This document shows, one piece after another, positions 1 through 8,057 of a stretch of 64,000 nucleotides of DNA (within the stretch, counting starts at the first letter, position 1; the number at the start of each line of letters is the position of its first letter). Origin of the DNA: Lignipirellula cremea (GTDB lineage Bacteria > Planctomycetota > Planctomycetia > Pirellulales > Pirellulaceae). The notes under the pieces are model-generated. The model ran no database searches and was not told where the DNA came from. It saw only the letters and a program-made list of their open reading frames with translations. Location of the stretch: contig NZ_CP036433.1 in NCBI RefSeq assembly GCF_007751035.1, forward strand, positions 6,305,001 to 6,369,000, in the 5' to 3' direction. Both the position numbers and the translations under genes were made by a program.

Positions 1-74
1 CCCTTGGCGATTCCGGCGGAGGCGGCAATCGCCACGACGGCAAAGCCACAGACTAAAGATTTGATTGAACGCAT
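1..74 (-). CDS. 5' end of an exported protein of unknown function (partial)
   Basis: Only the first 24 codons lie in the window. Read on the minus strand from the ATG at 72-74 they give an N-terminus with two early basic residues (MRSIKS) followed by a hydrophobic, Ala-rich stretch (LVCGFAVVAIAASAG), which is a typical Sec signal peptide. The rest of the gene lies before base 1, so no function can be given. A sigma-70-like promoter is visible about 60 bp upstream. Confidence 0.55.
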   Translation of the reverse strand, partial: MRSIKSLVCGFAVVAIAASAGIAK

Positions 75-134
75 GACAAGGCCTTAAAAGGTAGCGCGAG
101 AGTTAACCGGCTGACTCGAGCGACTCGCGAGGCG

Positions 135-164
135 TATATACCTGGAATTAGGTTCCGGTGTCCA
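135..164 (-). promoter_or_regulatory. putative sigma-70-type promoter for the exported protein gene
   Basis: On the minus strand TGGACA (-35, plus coordinates 159-164) and TATATA (-10, 135-140) are separated by 18 bp. The position, about 60 bp before the start codon at 74, fits. Judged by eye from the consensus only. Confidence 0.35.
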
Positions 165-324
165 GGTTTATCGGCATCCGATTCGAGGAATTCCACAAAT
201 TATTCCGGTTGTTCCGATTATTCTGAAGGAAAGGGTTATCTCAACTAGGGGGGAGTGTGGGATCGATTTTGCGGGGAAAGAAAGAAATCCCCTGGAAATT
301 CAGGAAACAGTCTGCAGGCTCCCC

Positions 325-352
325 TTGACATACACGATGATCTCAGTAACAT
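325..352 (+). promoter_or_regulatory. candidate promoter for rho
   Basis: Perfect -35 TTGACA (325-330), 16-bp spacer, -10 TAACAT (347-352). It is the best sigma-70 match in the interval upstream of rho, but lies far (about 570 bp) from the start codon. Confidence 0.35.
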
Positions 353-921
353 TTTGATAGTGAAATTTCTGACCAGCACCTTCGCGCATTGCGTCCTTCC
401 CTAATTGGAAAAGGAATTACCTTCTCCCCTCCGAAGCCACTTCCTCGGCTGATGGGAAATTGAATCGGGTCCTGTGAGAGCCTTGCAATTCTCACCGCTA
501 CGATTCATCGCCTGAGGCAGCTATTTTGGTTTGCAGGGAGAGTCGCAACGCTTCTTTCCACTTCGTTTGAGCTCGAATGGCTCAACGGGCCTTGAGGGGT
601 GAATTTCTGTCGGCGTTTGTCTCGTCGCAGGATCGCCTAAGCTTTTTCTTCTCACGAAGCAAAGAAGTTTGTGGATCGTGTTAAATAAGTCGTAGTGGCT
701 AGCGCCGGGTGCGCTTCCGCGCTCTCTGCGGCTTGGGTCAGCTCTTTACAGGGTCTTGGAACGCCTCGCGTATCCAGTCCGGCGCTTTGCCTCGCGCCAC
801 AACTTTGGCGCTCGCGCCACATTTTTCGTTTGCAGATTTCCGTTTGCAGATTCCTATGGGCTTTTGGCTTTTTTCGGGCCGACTTACGCCCTTCTGTTCG
901 CTGTTGTTATCAGGTGCATCC

Positions 922-2232
922 ATGGGGAAGAAGAAGACTCGTTTCAAGCCGCAGGGAGGCCGCTCCGGGCGCGTTGGAACCAACCAAAACAATCAAAACC
1001 AAAACAACCATAATCCCAGGCGCCGTCGCCGACGCGGAACGGAAAACAACGCCCGTCAGCAGGTTTCTGTCAGCGATTATGACGCAGTGGAAAGCACCAA
1101 CGGCGACACCACCATGCACGCCGGTTACGGCCTGCTGGAACTGCATCCGAATGGTTATGGCTTTCTCCGCAGTCCCGCAACGAACTACGAACGGGAACGA
1201 ACCGACCCGTTTGTGCCGGGCACCATGATCGAAAAGTATCGCCTCCGGCCGGGCGTCATGATTCGCGGCTTCATCCAGCAGACACGCAAATCCCAGGGCC
1301 CCAGGGTGCGGGAAATTGTCGATGTCGATGGACTGCCGCCCGATGATTACGCCGACGTGAAAACGTTCGATTCTTTGACGCCGATCAACCCTGAAGAATG
1401 GTATCGGCTGGAAACGAAACCAACCCAGCTGACCACCCGGATCATGGACCTGTTGACCCCGCTGGGTCGCGGCCAGCGGGCCCTGATTGTGGCGCCGCCC
1501 CGGTCAGGAAAAACCATTCTGCTGCAGCATATCAGCAGCGGCATCGCCGCCAATTATCCCGGCGTGAAACTCATGGTGCTGCTCATCGACGAGCGGCCCG
1601 AAGAAGTCACCGACATGAAGCGGAACGTTGTCGGCGAAGTCGTCGCCAGCAGCCTGGATCAGGATGTCGAAAGCCATGTGCGGCTGTCGCAACTCATGAT
1701 CGAACGCTGCAAGCGACTGGCCGAAATGGGCAAAGACGTCTTCCTGCTGATGGACTCCATCACCCGTTTGGCCCGCGCCTTTAACAAGTGGGTCGGCAAC
1801 ACCGGCCGCACCATGTCCGGCGGCGTCGATATCAAGGCGATGGACATTCCCAAAAAGCTCTTCGCCACGGCCCGCGCCTTTGAAGAAGGCGGCTCGCTCA
1901 CGATTGTCGGTACGGCCCTGGTCGATACGGGCAGCCGGATGGACGACCTGATCTTCCAGGAGTTCAAAGGCACCGGCAACATGGAACTGGTGCTGGACCG
2001 GAAGCTGGCGGACCGCCGCGTCTGGCCTGCCATTGATATCCAGCAATCGGGCACCCGACGTGAAGAGCTGCTGCACAGTCCCGACGTACTGCACGCGGTC
2101 ACCATGCTGCGTCGCACGCTGAGCACCATGCATCATGTCGACGCCATGGAGCAGCTCACCCGGCAGCTGGGACGATTCCAGACGAATGAAGAATTCATTC
2201 ACCTGATCGCCGGCGCCAAAGGCCTCGACTAG
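922..2232 (+). CDS. rho: transcription termination factor Rho
   Basis: Hexameric RNA-dependent ATPase that releases transcripts in the cytoplasm. The frame is open from 709, but I take the ATG at 922 because the preceding 71 codons do not look like protein and the sequence from MGKKKTRF onward is Rho-like; this gives 436 residues, close to normal Rho length. A basic, Asn-rich N-terminal segment precedes the RNA-binding fold (YGLLELHPNGYGFLRSP is a classic Rho motif). The ATPase part has a Walker A at APPRSGKT, a Walker B-like VFLLMDSITRLARA, and the conserved stretch MSGGVD near the Q/R loops. No close same-strand neighbour. A hairpin repeat (2361-2456) lies downstream. Confidence 0.96.
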   Translation: MGKKKTRFKPQGGRSGRVGTNQNNQNQNNHNPRRRRRRGTENNARQQVSVSDYDAVESTNGDTTMHAGYGLLELHPNGYGFLRSPATNYERERTDPFVPGTMIEKYRLRPGVMIRGFIQQTRKSQGPRVREIVDVDGLPPDDYADVKTFDSLTPINPEEWYRLETKPTQLTTRIMDLLTPLGRGQRALIVAPPRSGKTILLQHISSGIAANYPGVKLMVLLIDERPEEVTDMKRNVVGEVVASSLDQDVESHVRLSQLMIERCKRLAEMGKDVFLLMDSITRLARAFNKWVGNTGRTMSGGVDIKAMDIPKKLFATARAFEEGGSLTIVGTALVDTGSRMDDLIFQEFKGTGNMELVLDRKLADRRVWPAIDIQQSGTRREELLHSPDVLHAVTMLRRTLSTMHHVDAMEQLTRQLGRFQTNEEFIHLIAGAKGLD

Positions 2233-2360
2233 GCCGGAGACTGCCGCCCAGCAGTTCGCAACGCCGGGCTGCTGCGACGGATAAAACGACGGGCGTTTCC
2301 GCCTGTCGCTGGCGGATGCAAAAGGCGCCATGTTCTTCGCGCGGACGAAGAGCATCACTG

Positions 2361-2456
2361 CCAGATATTGATCTGTCGTTTCCTGGAAGGACAGACGCCG
2401 GAAAGTCGACTTTCACTCCAGGAAAGTACACGCTCTTTTGCGGAGCAAAAGACGAC
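2361..2456 (+). repeat. dispersed 96-nt structured repeat, copy A
   Basis: This block aligns without gaps to 33152-33247, with roughly 80 % identity by hand count. It contains an almost perfect hairpin (TCTTTTGC-GGA-GCAAAAGA) and a smaller CTTTC/GAAAG hairpin. In copy B one stem base changes A to G and keeps pairing as G-U, which suggests selection on structure. It lies between the 3' ends of rho and the convergent coiled-coil gene. It could be a REP-like element, a terminator or a small RNA gene. Confidence 0.6.
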
Positions 2457-2491
2457 TGACCTGCCATTTCCGTCACGATGGAAATCGCCGC

Positions 2492-4180
2492 TCAGGCGGC
2501 GAACGGCTCTTTGATCTGGGCCGCCGCCAACGTGCGGAGCTTCTGCTGCAGCTCCCGACGCTCGGCATTCCACCTGTTTTCAGACTGCTGGAATCGTCGT
2601 TCCTGGCGATCCAGTTCCTGTTCCCGGGCGACCAGGCGGGCCGCCTGTTCTTCGATCTCTTCCTGCCGTCTGACGACCCAATCCTGCAGCTCCTGTCGCT
2701 GCTCGATCAATTGATGACGCCGGCTTTCCAGCGTTTCCGCCAGATGCAGGATTTCCTCTTTCTGCTCCGCCTGGTGTTCTGCTTTGAAGCGGAATTCGTT
2801 CGCCAGTTTGCTCCGCATCCGGGCCATCGACTGGGTGAGTTCGGCCGGTTCCACGTGGCCGGACAGCTGTGTCCAAAGCTGGCTGACGACCAATCGCAGT
2901 TCGAGCGTTTCCTGATGCGTTGCCGAAACATCGGCTTCCAGCTTTTCCAGCGCTTCGGCCCGGTCATCGAGCGTTTGCGACTGCAGCCGCAGTCGCTTTC
3001 GCTGGCGATCCATTTCGTTTTCCAGCCGCTCCCGTTCGTCGGCGATTGCCTGGCGTTCCTTGGCCGATGCGGCCAGCATGCGCTGGCGTTCCAGAAGCAG
3101 GGCGGCGCGTTGTTCTTCGAGTTCGGCCAGTTGTTCGTTAAAGAGCTTTTCCGTGTCGGCCAGGCGTTGTCGCCAGAGCTCCATGCGTGAGAATGCGGCT
3201 GCGTCGTCACGCAGGGCAGGGAGCGAATCGGCCTCGGATCGCAGTGACTCGTGCTCCTGGCGAAGCTGCTCCAGTCGCCCGACAACCTGCTGCTCGCGCT
3301 CCGGCAATTCGGATTCGTGACGTTCGAGTTCGACCAGACGTTCTTCCACTCCCCGGCGACGTTCTTCCAACCGGCGTTCCACCTGCTCCAGTTGCCGGCA
3401 GCGTTTCTGCAGCGACTGATCCAGGTCGTCAAACGCGGCGGCGATTTCTTCATTGCTTAACCGACGGGGAGAGTCAATCGCAGACGCAGCGCCCGACAGA
3501 TTTCCGGTCTGCCGGTCCCGCTGTTCCAGCGATTCGGCAAGTCGGGCAAGTTCCTCTTCGCGGGCGGCCAGCTCCGCGCGGATCTCGCGGTTCTGTTGTT
3601 CTCGCTGTTCGGCGGCGACTTTCATTTCTTCCAGCAGCGATTCGCGCTGGACGAGGGCCGCTTCGCGTCGCGACACGTCGGCCGACTTCTGGGTAAAGGC
3701 AATCTCGCGCAGCTCGCATTTGGCGACTTCCTGCTGGCGTGACTTTTTCAGCTCGGCAAAATCCTGGTCGATCGACATTTCGGCGGCAGTCACGGCCGCC
3801 ATCCGCTGGTCGACGGCGGAGGCCGCCTCGCGGATCTCGTTCGCCCTTTCGGCCAGTTCCTGCTCATGCTCCAGGTGCCATAAACGCGAGGCTCGCATCT
3901 CCTGTTCGAACTCGCTGGTGCGGGCGTTCAGCTGGGCTTCGCGGCGATCCAGATCGCGTTGGCGATCCTGCAGGCGGTTGGCCAGCTCGCTGGCCTGGAG
4001 CAGCATCTGTTCATGGGCGTCCTCTGCCGACGACGGCGCCTCCGCGACCGGCATGGCCGCAACGGCTTCCAGTTCGGATTCCAAGGCGGTGGCGGGAGGC
4101 TGCGCCGGCGGGTGGGCCGGATCCAACCGCTGCGAGACTCCGCTTGCCGAGTCGCTGCGGAAGCGTTGCTTGCGTTCCAT
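2492..4180 (-). CDS. long coiled-coil protein of unknown function
   Basis: 562 residues from the ATG at 4178-4180 (MERKQRFRSDS); an upstream extension to 4339 is open but looks non-coding. After about 70 residues of Pro/Ala-rich sequence, nearly the whole protein is a heptad-like, Glu/Arg/Gln-rich coiled coil (for example EREQQVVGRLEQLRQE). No signal peptide, membrane segment or enzyme motif is seen. It is probably a cytoplasmic structural or scaffold protein. Convergent with rho and divergent from the ECF sigma gene. Similar Glu/Arg-rich coiled-coil proteins are common in planctomycetes, but I cannot name a family. Confidence 0.75.
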   Translation of the reverse strand: MERKQRFRSDSASGVSQRLDPAHPPAQPPATALESELEAVAAMPVAEAPSSAEDAHEQMLLQASELANRLQDRQRDLDRREAQLNARTSEFEQEMRASRLWHLEHEQELAERANEIREAASAVDQRMAAVTAAEMSIDQDFAELKKSRQQEVAKCELREIAFTQKSADVSRREAALVQRESLLEEMKVAAEQREQQNREIRAELAAREEELARLAESLEQRDRQTGNLSGAASAIDSPRRLSNEEIAAAFDDLDQSLQKRCRQLEQVERRLEERRRGVEERLVELERHESELPEREQQVVGRLEQLRQEHESLRSEADSLPALRDDAAAFSRMELWRQRLADTEKLFNEQLAELEEQRAALLLERQRMLAASAKERQAIADERERLENEMDRQRKRLRLQSQTLDDRAEALEKLEADVSATHQETLELRLVVSQLWTQLSGHVEPAELTQSMARMRSKLANEFRFKAEHQAEQKEEILHLAETLESRRHQLIEQRQELQDWVVRRQEEIEEQAARLVAREQELDRQERRFQQSENRWNAERRELQQKLRTLAAAQIKEPFAA

Positions 4181-4583
4181 GAACCGAATCCTTGTGTGAC
4201 ATTTTTCTGGTCGTCCGCCGGGCCAGGCTTGTTCGCTAATCGTTAGAATCGTCAAACTCTGCCAGAAAGTTGAGCTCGCCTGCTTTCTGATTCCGCTTTG
4301 TGGGTTTTTCCTCAACTTTTTGCTTCTGGCGTCCGGCATTTGGACTTTTCTGTCGCTGGCGCGCTATAAACAGTCGGAAGGGCCGCGTTTTCCTGCCGGC
4401 GTTCCCTCCCAAAAGGCGGGTTCCCCGACGGGTTCACCCGGCCCAACACGAGCCCCGATACTGGATTGCGTGACGAGATTGGTGCACAATAGAAGGGATT
4501 CACAGGCGGCGGAATGGCAATTCGGCCAGCTTCCGCTGCGGTCCTTTCGATTTATCCTTCCCTGGAATTAGCGGCTGTCCCCT
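4181..4583. other. intergenic interval between divergent genes
   Basis: About 400 bp between the divergent coiled-coil gene and the ECF sigma operon. No gene or RNA recognised. It must hold the promoters of both flanking units, but I cannot pick a convincing -35/-10 pair. Confidence 0.4.
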
Positions 4584-5234
4584 TTGCCTGGCTTCCCCTT
4601 ACCTTCGGATGATGGCGCCCTGGTTGCCGCCGTGCTCGCGGGCGATCACGATGCCTTTAGCGATCTGGTGCAGAAGTACCAGCGTCCGCTGCTGCGCGTG
4701 GCGGCCAGTCGACTGGGGCGAAGCGACTGGGCTGAAGACGCCGTCCAGGAGACGTTCCTCTGTGCGTTCCGCTCTCTGCACACGTACGATTCCCACTACA
4801 ACTTTCGCACCTGGCTGTGGACGATCCTGCTTAACCAGTGTCGTCGTCAGTACCAGCGGCGGATGCGAACGCCTTTGGTGACTGCCTGGAGCGACCAGTC
4901 AGATACCAGCCAGCCCGTCCCCCGTGAGACCGTTTGCGACAGCCTGTCTCCGCAAATCCAGTTGCTGGCGAAGGAACGGGCCGAACAACTGGAACAGTTG
5001 CTGGCAGAATTGCCGGAAGCACAAGCCGACGCCATGCGGCTACGATTTTATGGCGGCCTGAAGTTTCAAGAAATTGCCGACGCGATGGGCAGCGGGCTTT
5101 CCACGGCGAAAAATCGGGTCCGCGTTGGTCTGACGCGAATGGCCGAAATGATCGCCCAGCGCCCGCATCGCGACCTTTGCCAGAGCGACGACCCTGCCTT
5201 TGGCCCCCTAGCGGAAGACTGCCATGAACTGTGA
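4584..5234 (+). CDS. ECF-type RNA polymerase sigma factor
   Basis: 216 residues, usual for group IV sigma-70 factors. Region 2 is visible at about residues 16-90 (FSDLVQKYQRPLLR, then WAEDAVQETFLCAFRSL and FRTWLWTILLNQCRRQYQRR). Region 4 lies at about 140-190 (LPEAQADAMRLRFYGG, FQEIADAMG and the helix STAKNRVRVGLTRM). There is no region 1 or 3. The start chosen is TTG at 4584; no in-frame ATG lies near it. The last codons overlap the next gene by 11 nt, so sigma and putative anti-sigma are translationally coupled, the usual sigma/anti-sigma arrangement. Confidence 0.88.
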   Translation: MPGFPLPSDDGALVAAVLAGDHDAFSDLVQKYQRPLLRVAASRLGRSDWAEDAVQETFLCAFRSLHTYDSHYNFRTWLWTILLNQCRRQYQRRMRTPLVTAWSDQSDTSQPVPRETVCDSLSPQIQLLAKERAEQLEQLLAELPEAQADAMRLRFYGGLKFQEIADAMGSGLSTAKNRVRVGLTRMAEMIAQRPHRDLCQSDDPAFGPLAEDCHEL

Positions 5235-5859
5235 TCGCGTATTCGACATTTTAACGCGCGGCCCATTTCCCGCCGGCGAGGCCGACGATGCGGTGGTGGA
5301 ACGGCACCTGTTTGCGTGCCATGAATGCCGACAGCTGGCCGAGGCGCTTCGTCCGGCCGTTTCCCTGTTCCATGAATCCCTGGCGGCGGATCAGGGGAGC
5401 GGACTGCCTGCCTACCTGGGAACGCTGACCGAACGTCCCGCGCAGGATCTGGCGACCTCGGTCCGTCTGGCCATCGCCCAGGAAACGGCCGTCCGGGCAA
5501 GCCAACCAGAACCCTCGGTGGTGCGGTCGCAACGTCCTGCCCGACAGATCGCGCCGCCCCTGCTGGGCGCGGCCGCACTGGTTTTGCTGCTGTGCGTGGG
5601 TATGAGCTTTTTCGGAGTGGGTTCCGCGGGTCCGTCTGGCGACACGCACGCCGCCACGGTCCGCTTCCAGCCCGATCGCCAGGGGCTGGCCCAGTTGGCG
5701 GCGCTTTCGTTGCCGGCCTCCTGTTTGTCGCCTTCGCCCGTGACCGGCCAGCGTTTTTGCTGCACGGAGTGCCATAGCACCGCGCGTCCCCAGCGACCGC
5801 AGATTGCGGCCGTCGCCCTGATGGAACAAAGTTGCAGCGCCTGTCATACGGGCCGTTAG
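5224..5859 (+). CDS. membrane anti-sigma-like protein with two C-terminal CxxCH motifs
   Basis: 211 residues. The cytoplasmic N-terminus has an HxxxCxxC zinc anti-sigma (ZAS) signature at H28, C32, C35. A single membrane helix spans about 109-133 (LLGAAALVLLLCVGMSFF). The outer part ends with CTECH (180-184) and CSACH (204-208), both matching the c-type heme attachment motif CxxCH. It overlaps the ECF sigma gene by 11 nt. Known: ZAS proteins bind and hold ECF sigma factors at the membrane. Inference: the outer tail binds two hemes (or a metal) and senses redox state or a ligand. The CxxCH motifs could instead be zinc sites. A 21-bp tandem repeat starts at its stop codon. Confidence 0.75.
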   Translation: MNCDRVFDILTRGPFPAGEADDAVVERHLFACHECRQLAEALRPAVSLFHESLAADQGSGLPAYLGTLTERPAQDLATSVRLAIAQETAVRASQPEPSVVRSQRPARQIAPPLLGAAALVLLLCVGMSFFGVGSAGPSGDTHAATVRFQPDRQGLAQLAALSLPASCLSPSPVTGQRFCCTECHSTARPQRPQIAAVALMEQSCSACHTGR

Positions 5860-5918
5860 CTGCTAGCTCTTCGCTCTTTGCTGCTAGTTCCGCGCACTTT
5901 GCTGCTAGCTCTTTGCTA
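5856..5918 (+). repeat. three imperfect 21-bp tandem repeats
   Basis: Units begin at 5856, 5877 and 5898 and share the core GCTGCTAGxTC, with CTTTGCTGCTAG exactly repeated at 5876-5887 and 5897-5908. The first unit includes the stop codon of the anti-sigma-like gene. It is probably slippage-prone, with no visible function. Confidence 0.6.
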
Positions 5919-6065
5919 ATCGCTCTTCGCTGCGGGATTCTCGCTTGCGGTTCGGCTCAACTCGGTGGGCCGAATAACCGATCTAAACGCTAGAAGTAGC
6001 AGCTCGTCTTATCCGCTCCAGCGCCGCACGAATCTGGCCGGCGTTATTCGTCTATCCTGCGACCG

Positions 6066-6956
6066 ATGACAACGACTTCCTCAACACAGAAGGCGCCAGC
6101 GGTGCGCGCAGGCGAAGCTGCGCTAATCGGAGCGTGGCAATTGACGGGCCTCCTTGGCGAAGGCCAGTGGACCCGCGTTTTTCTGGCTCGGCCCCAGGGG
6201 ATGCCGGCCGGCGCCCCCTCGGACTATGCGGTCAAACTGCAGCGTCCAGAACGGGTCGACGATCGCCAGGCGATTGCCCTGTTCGCGCACGAAGCCAAGG
6301 TTGGCAGGGCCGCTTCACACCCTAACCTGGTCGCCATCCTGGCGGCCCAGATCGACAAACCGCCGCGCTATCTGGTGATGCCGCGTCTGGAAGGCGCCAC
6401 CGCCCGCACCCTGGTGCGACGGGGACCTCTTACGGCGCCCTTGGCGTTGTGGATTGCCCGTCAGACCATGCAAGCGTTGACAGCGCTGCATGAGCAGCAA
6501 TGGCTGCATGGGGACGTGAAGCCGGAAAATATCTTTGTCGCCCGCTCGGGGCACGTTACGCTGCTCGACCTGGGTTTCTCCCGAAAACTGGGCGTCCGGA
6601 ACGACGAATCCCTGCTGGCCGGCACGCTCCGTTACATGGCCCCAGAGCTGTTTGTCGGCCTGGACCCGATCGGAAGGGCCAGCGATATCTACAGCCTGGG
6701 CGTGACCCTGTTTGAGCTGCTGACCGGGGCGCCGCCGTTCACCGACAAAGGGGACCAGGAGATTGCCCTGGCCCATCTGCGTCGCCCGGCGCCAAGTCCG
6801 CTGAAAACGGCTCCGCATCTGGGGCCGCGGATCTGCCATCTGTTGCGTGAGATGCTGGCGAAAGAGCCGTTGCGGCGTCCCAGCAGCGAAGAGCTTGTGG
6901 AACGGCTGCTTGCCCTGGAGATCGAAACCTTCGGCGAACGCTGGCCGGCCGCCTGA
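6066..6956 (+). CDS. soluble Ser/Thr protein kinase (PknB-type fold)
   Basis: 296 residues, essentially one kinase domain with no membrane segment. Visible are a Gly-rich loop (LLGEGQWTRVFLA, about 29-41), the ATP-binding Lys in YAVKLQ (about 58), the catalytic loop HGDVKPENI (HGD in place of HRD, about 152-160), the metal-binding DLG in place of DFG (LLDLGFS), the activation-segment end GTLRYMAPE, and the DIYSLGVTLFELLTG helix. Key Asp, Lys and Asn residues are kept, so activity is likely. HGD and DLG variants are known among bacterial kinases. It stands alone, convergent with the DUF502 gene. Confidence 0.9.
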   Translation: MTTTSSTQKAPAVRAGEAALIGAWQLTGLLGEGQWTRVFLARPQGMPAGAPSDYAVKLQRPERVDDRQAIALFAHEAKVGRAASHPNLVAILAAQIDKPPRYLVMPRLEGATARTLVRRGPLTAPLALWIARQTMQALTALHEQQWLHGDVKPENIFVARSGHVTLLDLGFSRKLGVRNDESLLAGTLRYMAPELFVGLDPIGRASDIYSLGVTLFELLTGAPPFTDKGDQEIALAHLRRPAPSPLKTAPHLGPRICHLLREMLAKEPLRRPSSEELVERLLALEIETFGERWPAA

Positions 6957-7005
6957 CACGGCCGGCAAAAGGAATCGCCTGCGGTCTGCCAAACCGGGGC
7001 AAGGT

Positions 7006-7827
7006 CTACCGAGCCTCGGGTCCCGGCGGAGAGCGAACATCGGTTTGGGCCAGGCGGGCTTCTGCTTCAGTGCCGTAGTAGTCCACGTCTTTCGGCACCG
7101 AAATGCCGCCGGAAACGATCGCCTGGAGCGTCTCGTTGAGATCCCAGGAAAGATCGCTGACTTCCTCCTCCGGCACCAGCAGCATGTAGCCCGATGTCGG
7201 CACAGGCGTCGTCGGCACGTACACGCACAAGATTTTCTTGCCCGTCAGCCGATCCCGACAGGTCGACGTCACAAAGCCGGGGGCCTTCATGCCGGTATGC
7301 GGAAAAGTCACCAGCACCACCCGTTGAAACCGGCTGCTGTTGGTTTGCTGCTCCTGCAGGGCGACGAAAACCTTTCGCACGGCCGAATAAATGTGCGTGA
7401 CGACCGGCACCCGCAGCAAAATCCAGTCCAGCAGACGATGCAGACGGGACTGGAAGAACATGCCAAAAAAGTACAGCAGCCCCAGGATAAACACCAAGGC
7501 AATCAGCGGAGCGGCATAGTAGTCAAACCAGGCCGGCAGTTCGGCCGCTTGTTCGGCTGCCTGGTCGAGTTTCGTTGGGTCGTACCAGATCTGCAGCGAC
7601 AGCCACCGCACCACGACCGCCATCGGATCGATCAGCACATCGCGCAGCATGCGATACAGCCAATGCAAGATCCAGAAGGTAATGGCGACCGGCAGGGCCA
7701 GGAATAACCCCTGCACCACCCGCATCCGAATGAAGCGGAACACCGAGTGGAAAAAAGGGAACGACGCACTCGTCGGCGCTTCCGGCTCCGTCGGGGGTGG
7801 ATCGGCTTGCGTCGGCAGGTCGGTCAT
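7006..7827 (-). CDS. DUF502 family membrane protein
   Basis: 273 residues. After a Pro-rich N-terminus two long membrane helices are visible (VVQGLFLALPVAITFWILHWLY at about 37-58 and PLIALVFILGLLYFFGMFF at about 100-118). Then comes a soluble domain with family-typical stretches (RVPVVTHIYSAVRKV, FPHTGMKAPGFVTS, YVPTTPVPTSGYMLLVP). This matches the DUF502 family found in many bacteria and plants (the COV family). The biochemical role is unknown. Single gene convergent with the kinase. Confidence 0.85.
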   Translation of the reverse strand: MTDLPTQADPPPTEPEAPTSASFPFFHSVFRFIRMRVVQGLFLALPVAITFWILHWLYRMLRDVLIDPMAVVVRWLSLQIWYDPTKLDQAAEQAAELPAWFDYYAAPLIALVFILGLLYFFGMFFQSRLHRLLDWILLRVPVVTHIYSAVRKVFVALQEQQTNSSRFQRVVLVTFPHTGMKAPGFVTSTCRDRLTGKKILCVYVPTTPVPTSGYMLLVPEEEVSDLSWDLNETLQAIVSGGISVPKDVDYYGTEAEARLAQTDVRSPPGPEAR

Positions 7828-8057
7828 CGTTCATTCTCCAGGTGTCGTCATTGCAAAACGCAAGGCGGCGCATGGAGTTAATTGTAACGCTTCCGCTCCT
7901 GGCGCAGACGGCCCCTCCGCCCGATTCCCCACCCGCAAGCGGGCACCGCATGATCGGAGCGGTCCAGTGGCTGGATGACGCTCGCACGGACTCCGAGCGA
8001 TCGCAGGCGTCGCAACGGGACGCGTTTGCCAGACCGGAGCGGTTAACACTGCGGAAT

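Larger units (their letters stand above)
75..921. other. long non-coding interval between the divergent partial gene and rho
   Basis: About 850 bp without a convincing gene. It contains the minus-strand promoter at 135-164 and a plus-strand candidate promoter, TTGACA at 325-330 and TAACAT at 347-352 with a 16-bp spacer. If this drives rho, the leader is over 500 nt. Long rho leaders subject to autogenous attenuation are known in enterobacteria; that this holds here is inference. Reading frames overlapping the rho start (from about 695) look non-coding. Confidence 0.4.

Noticed and set aside
1504-2358. Minus-strand open frame opposite rho
   Set aside because: Lies antisense to the unmistakable Rho ATPase domain.
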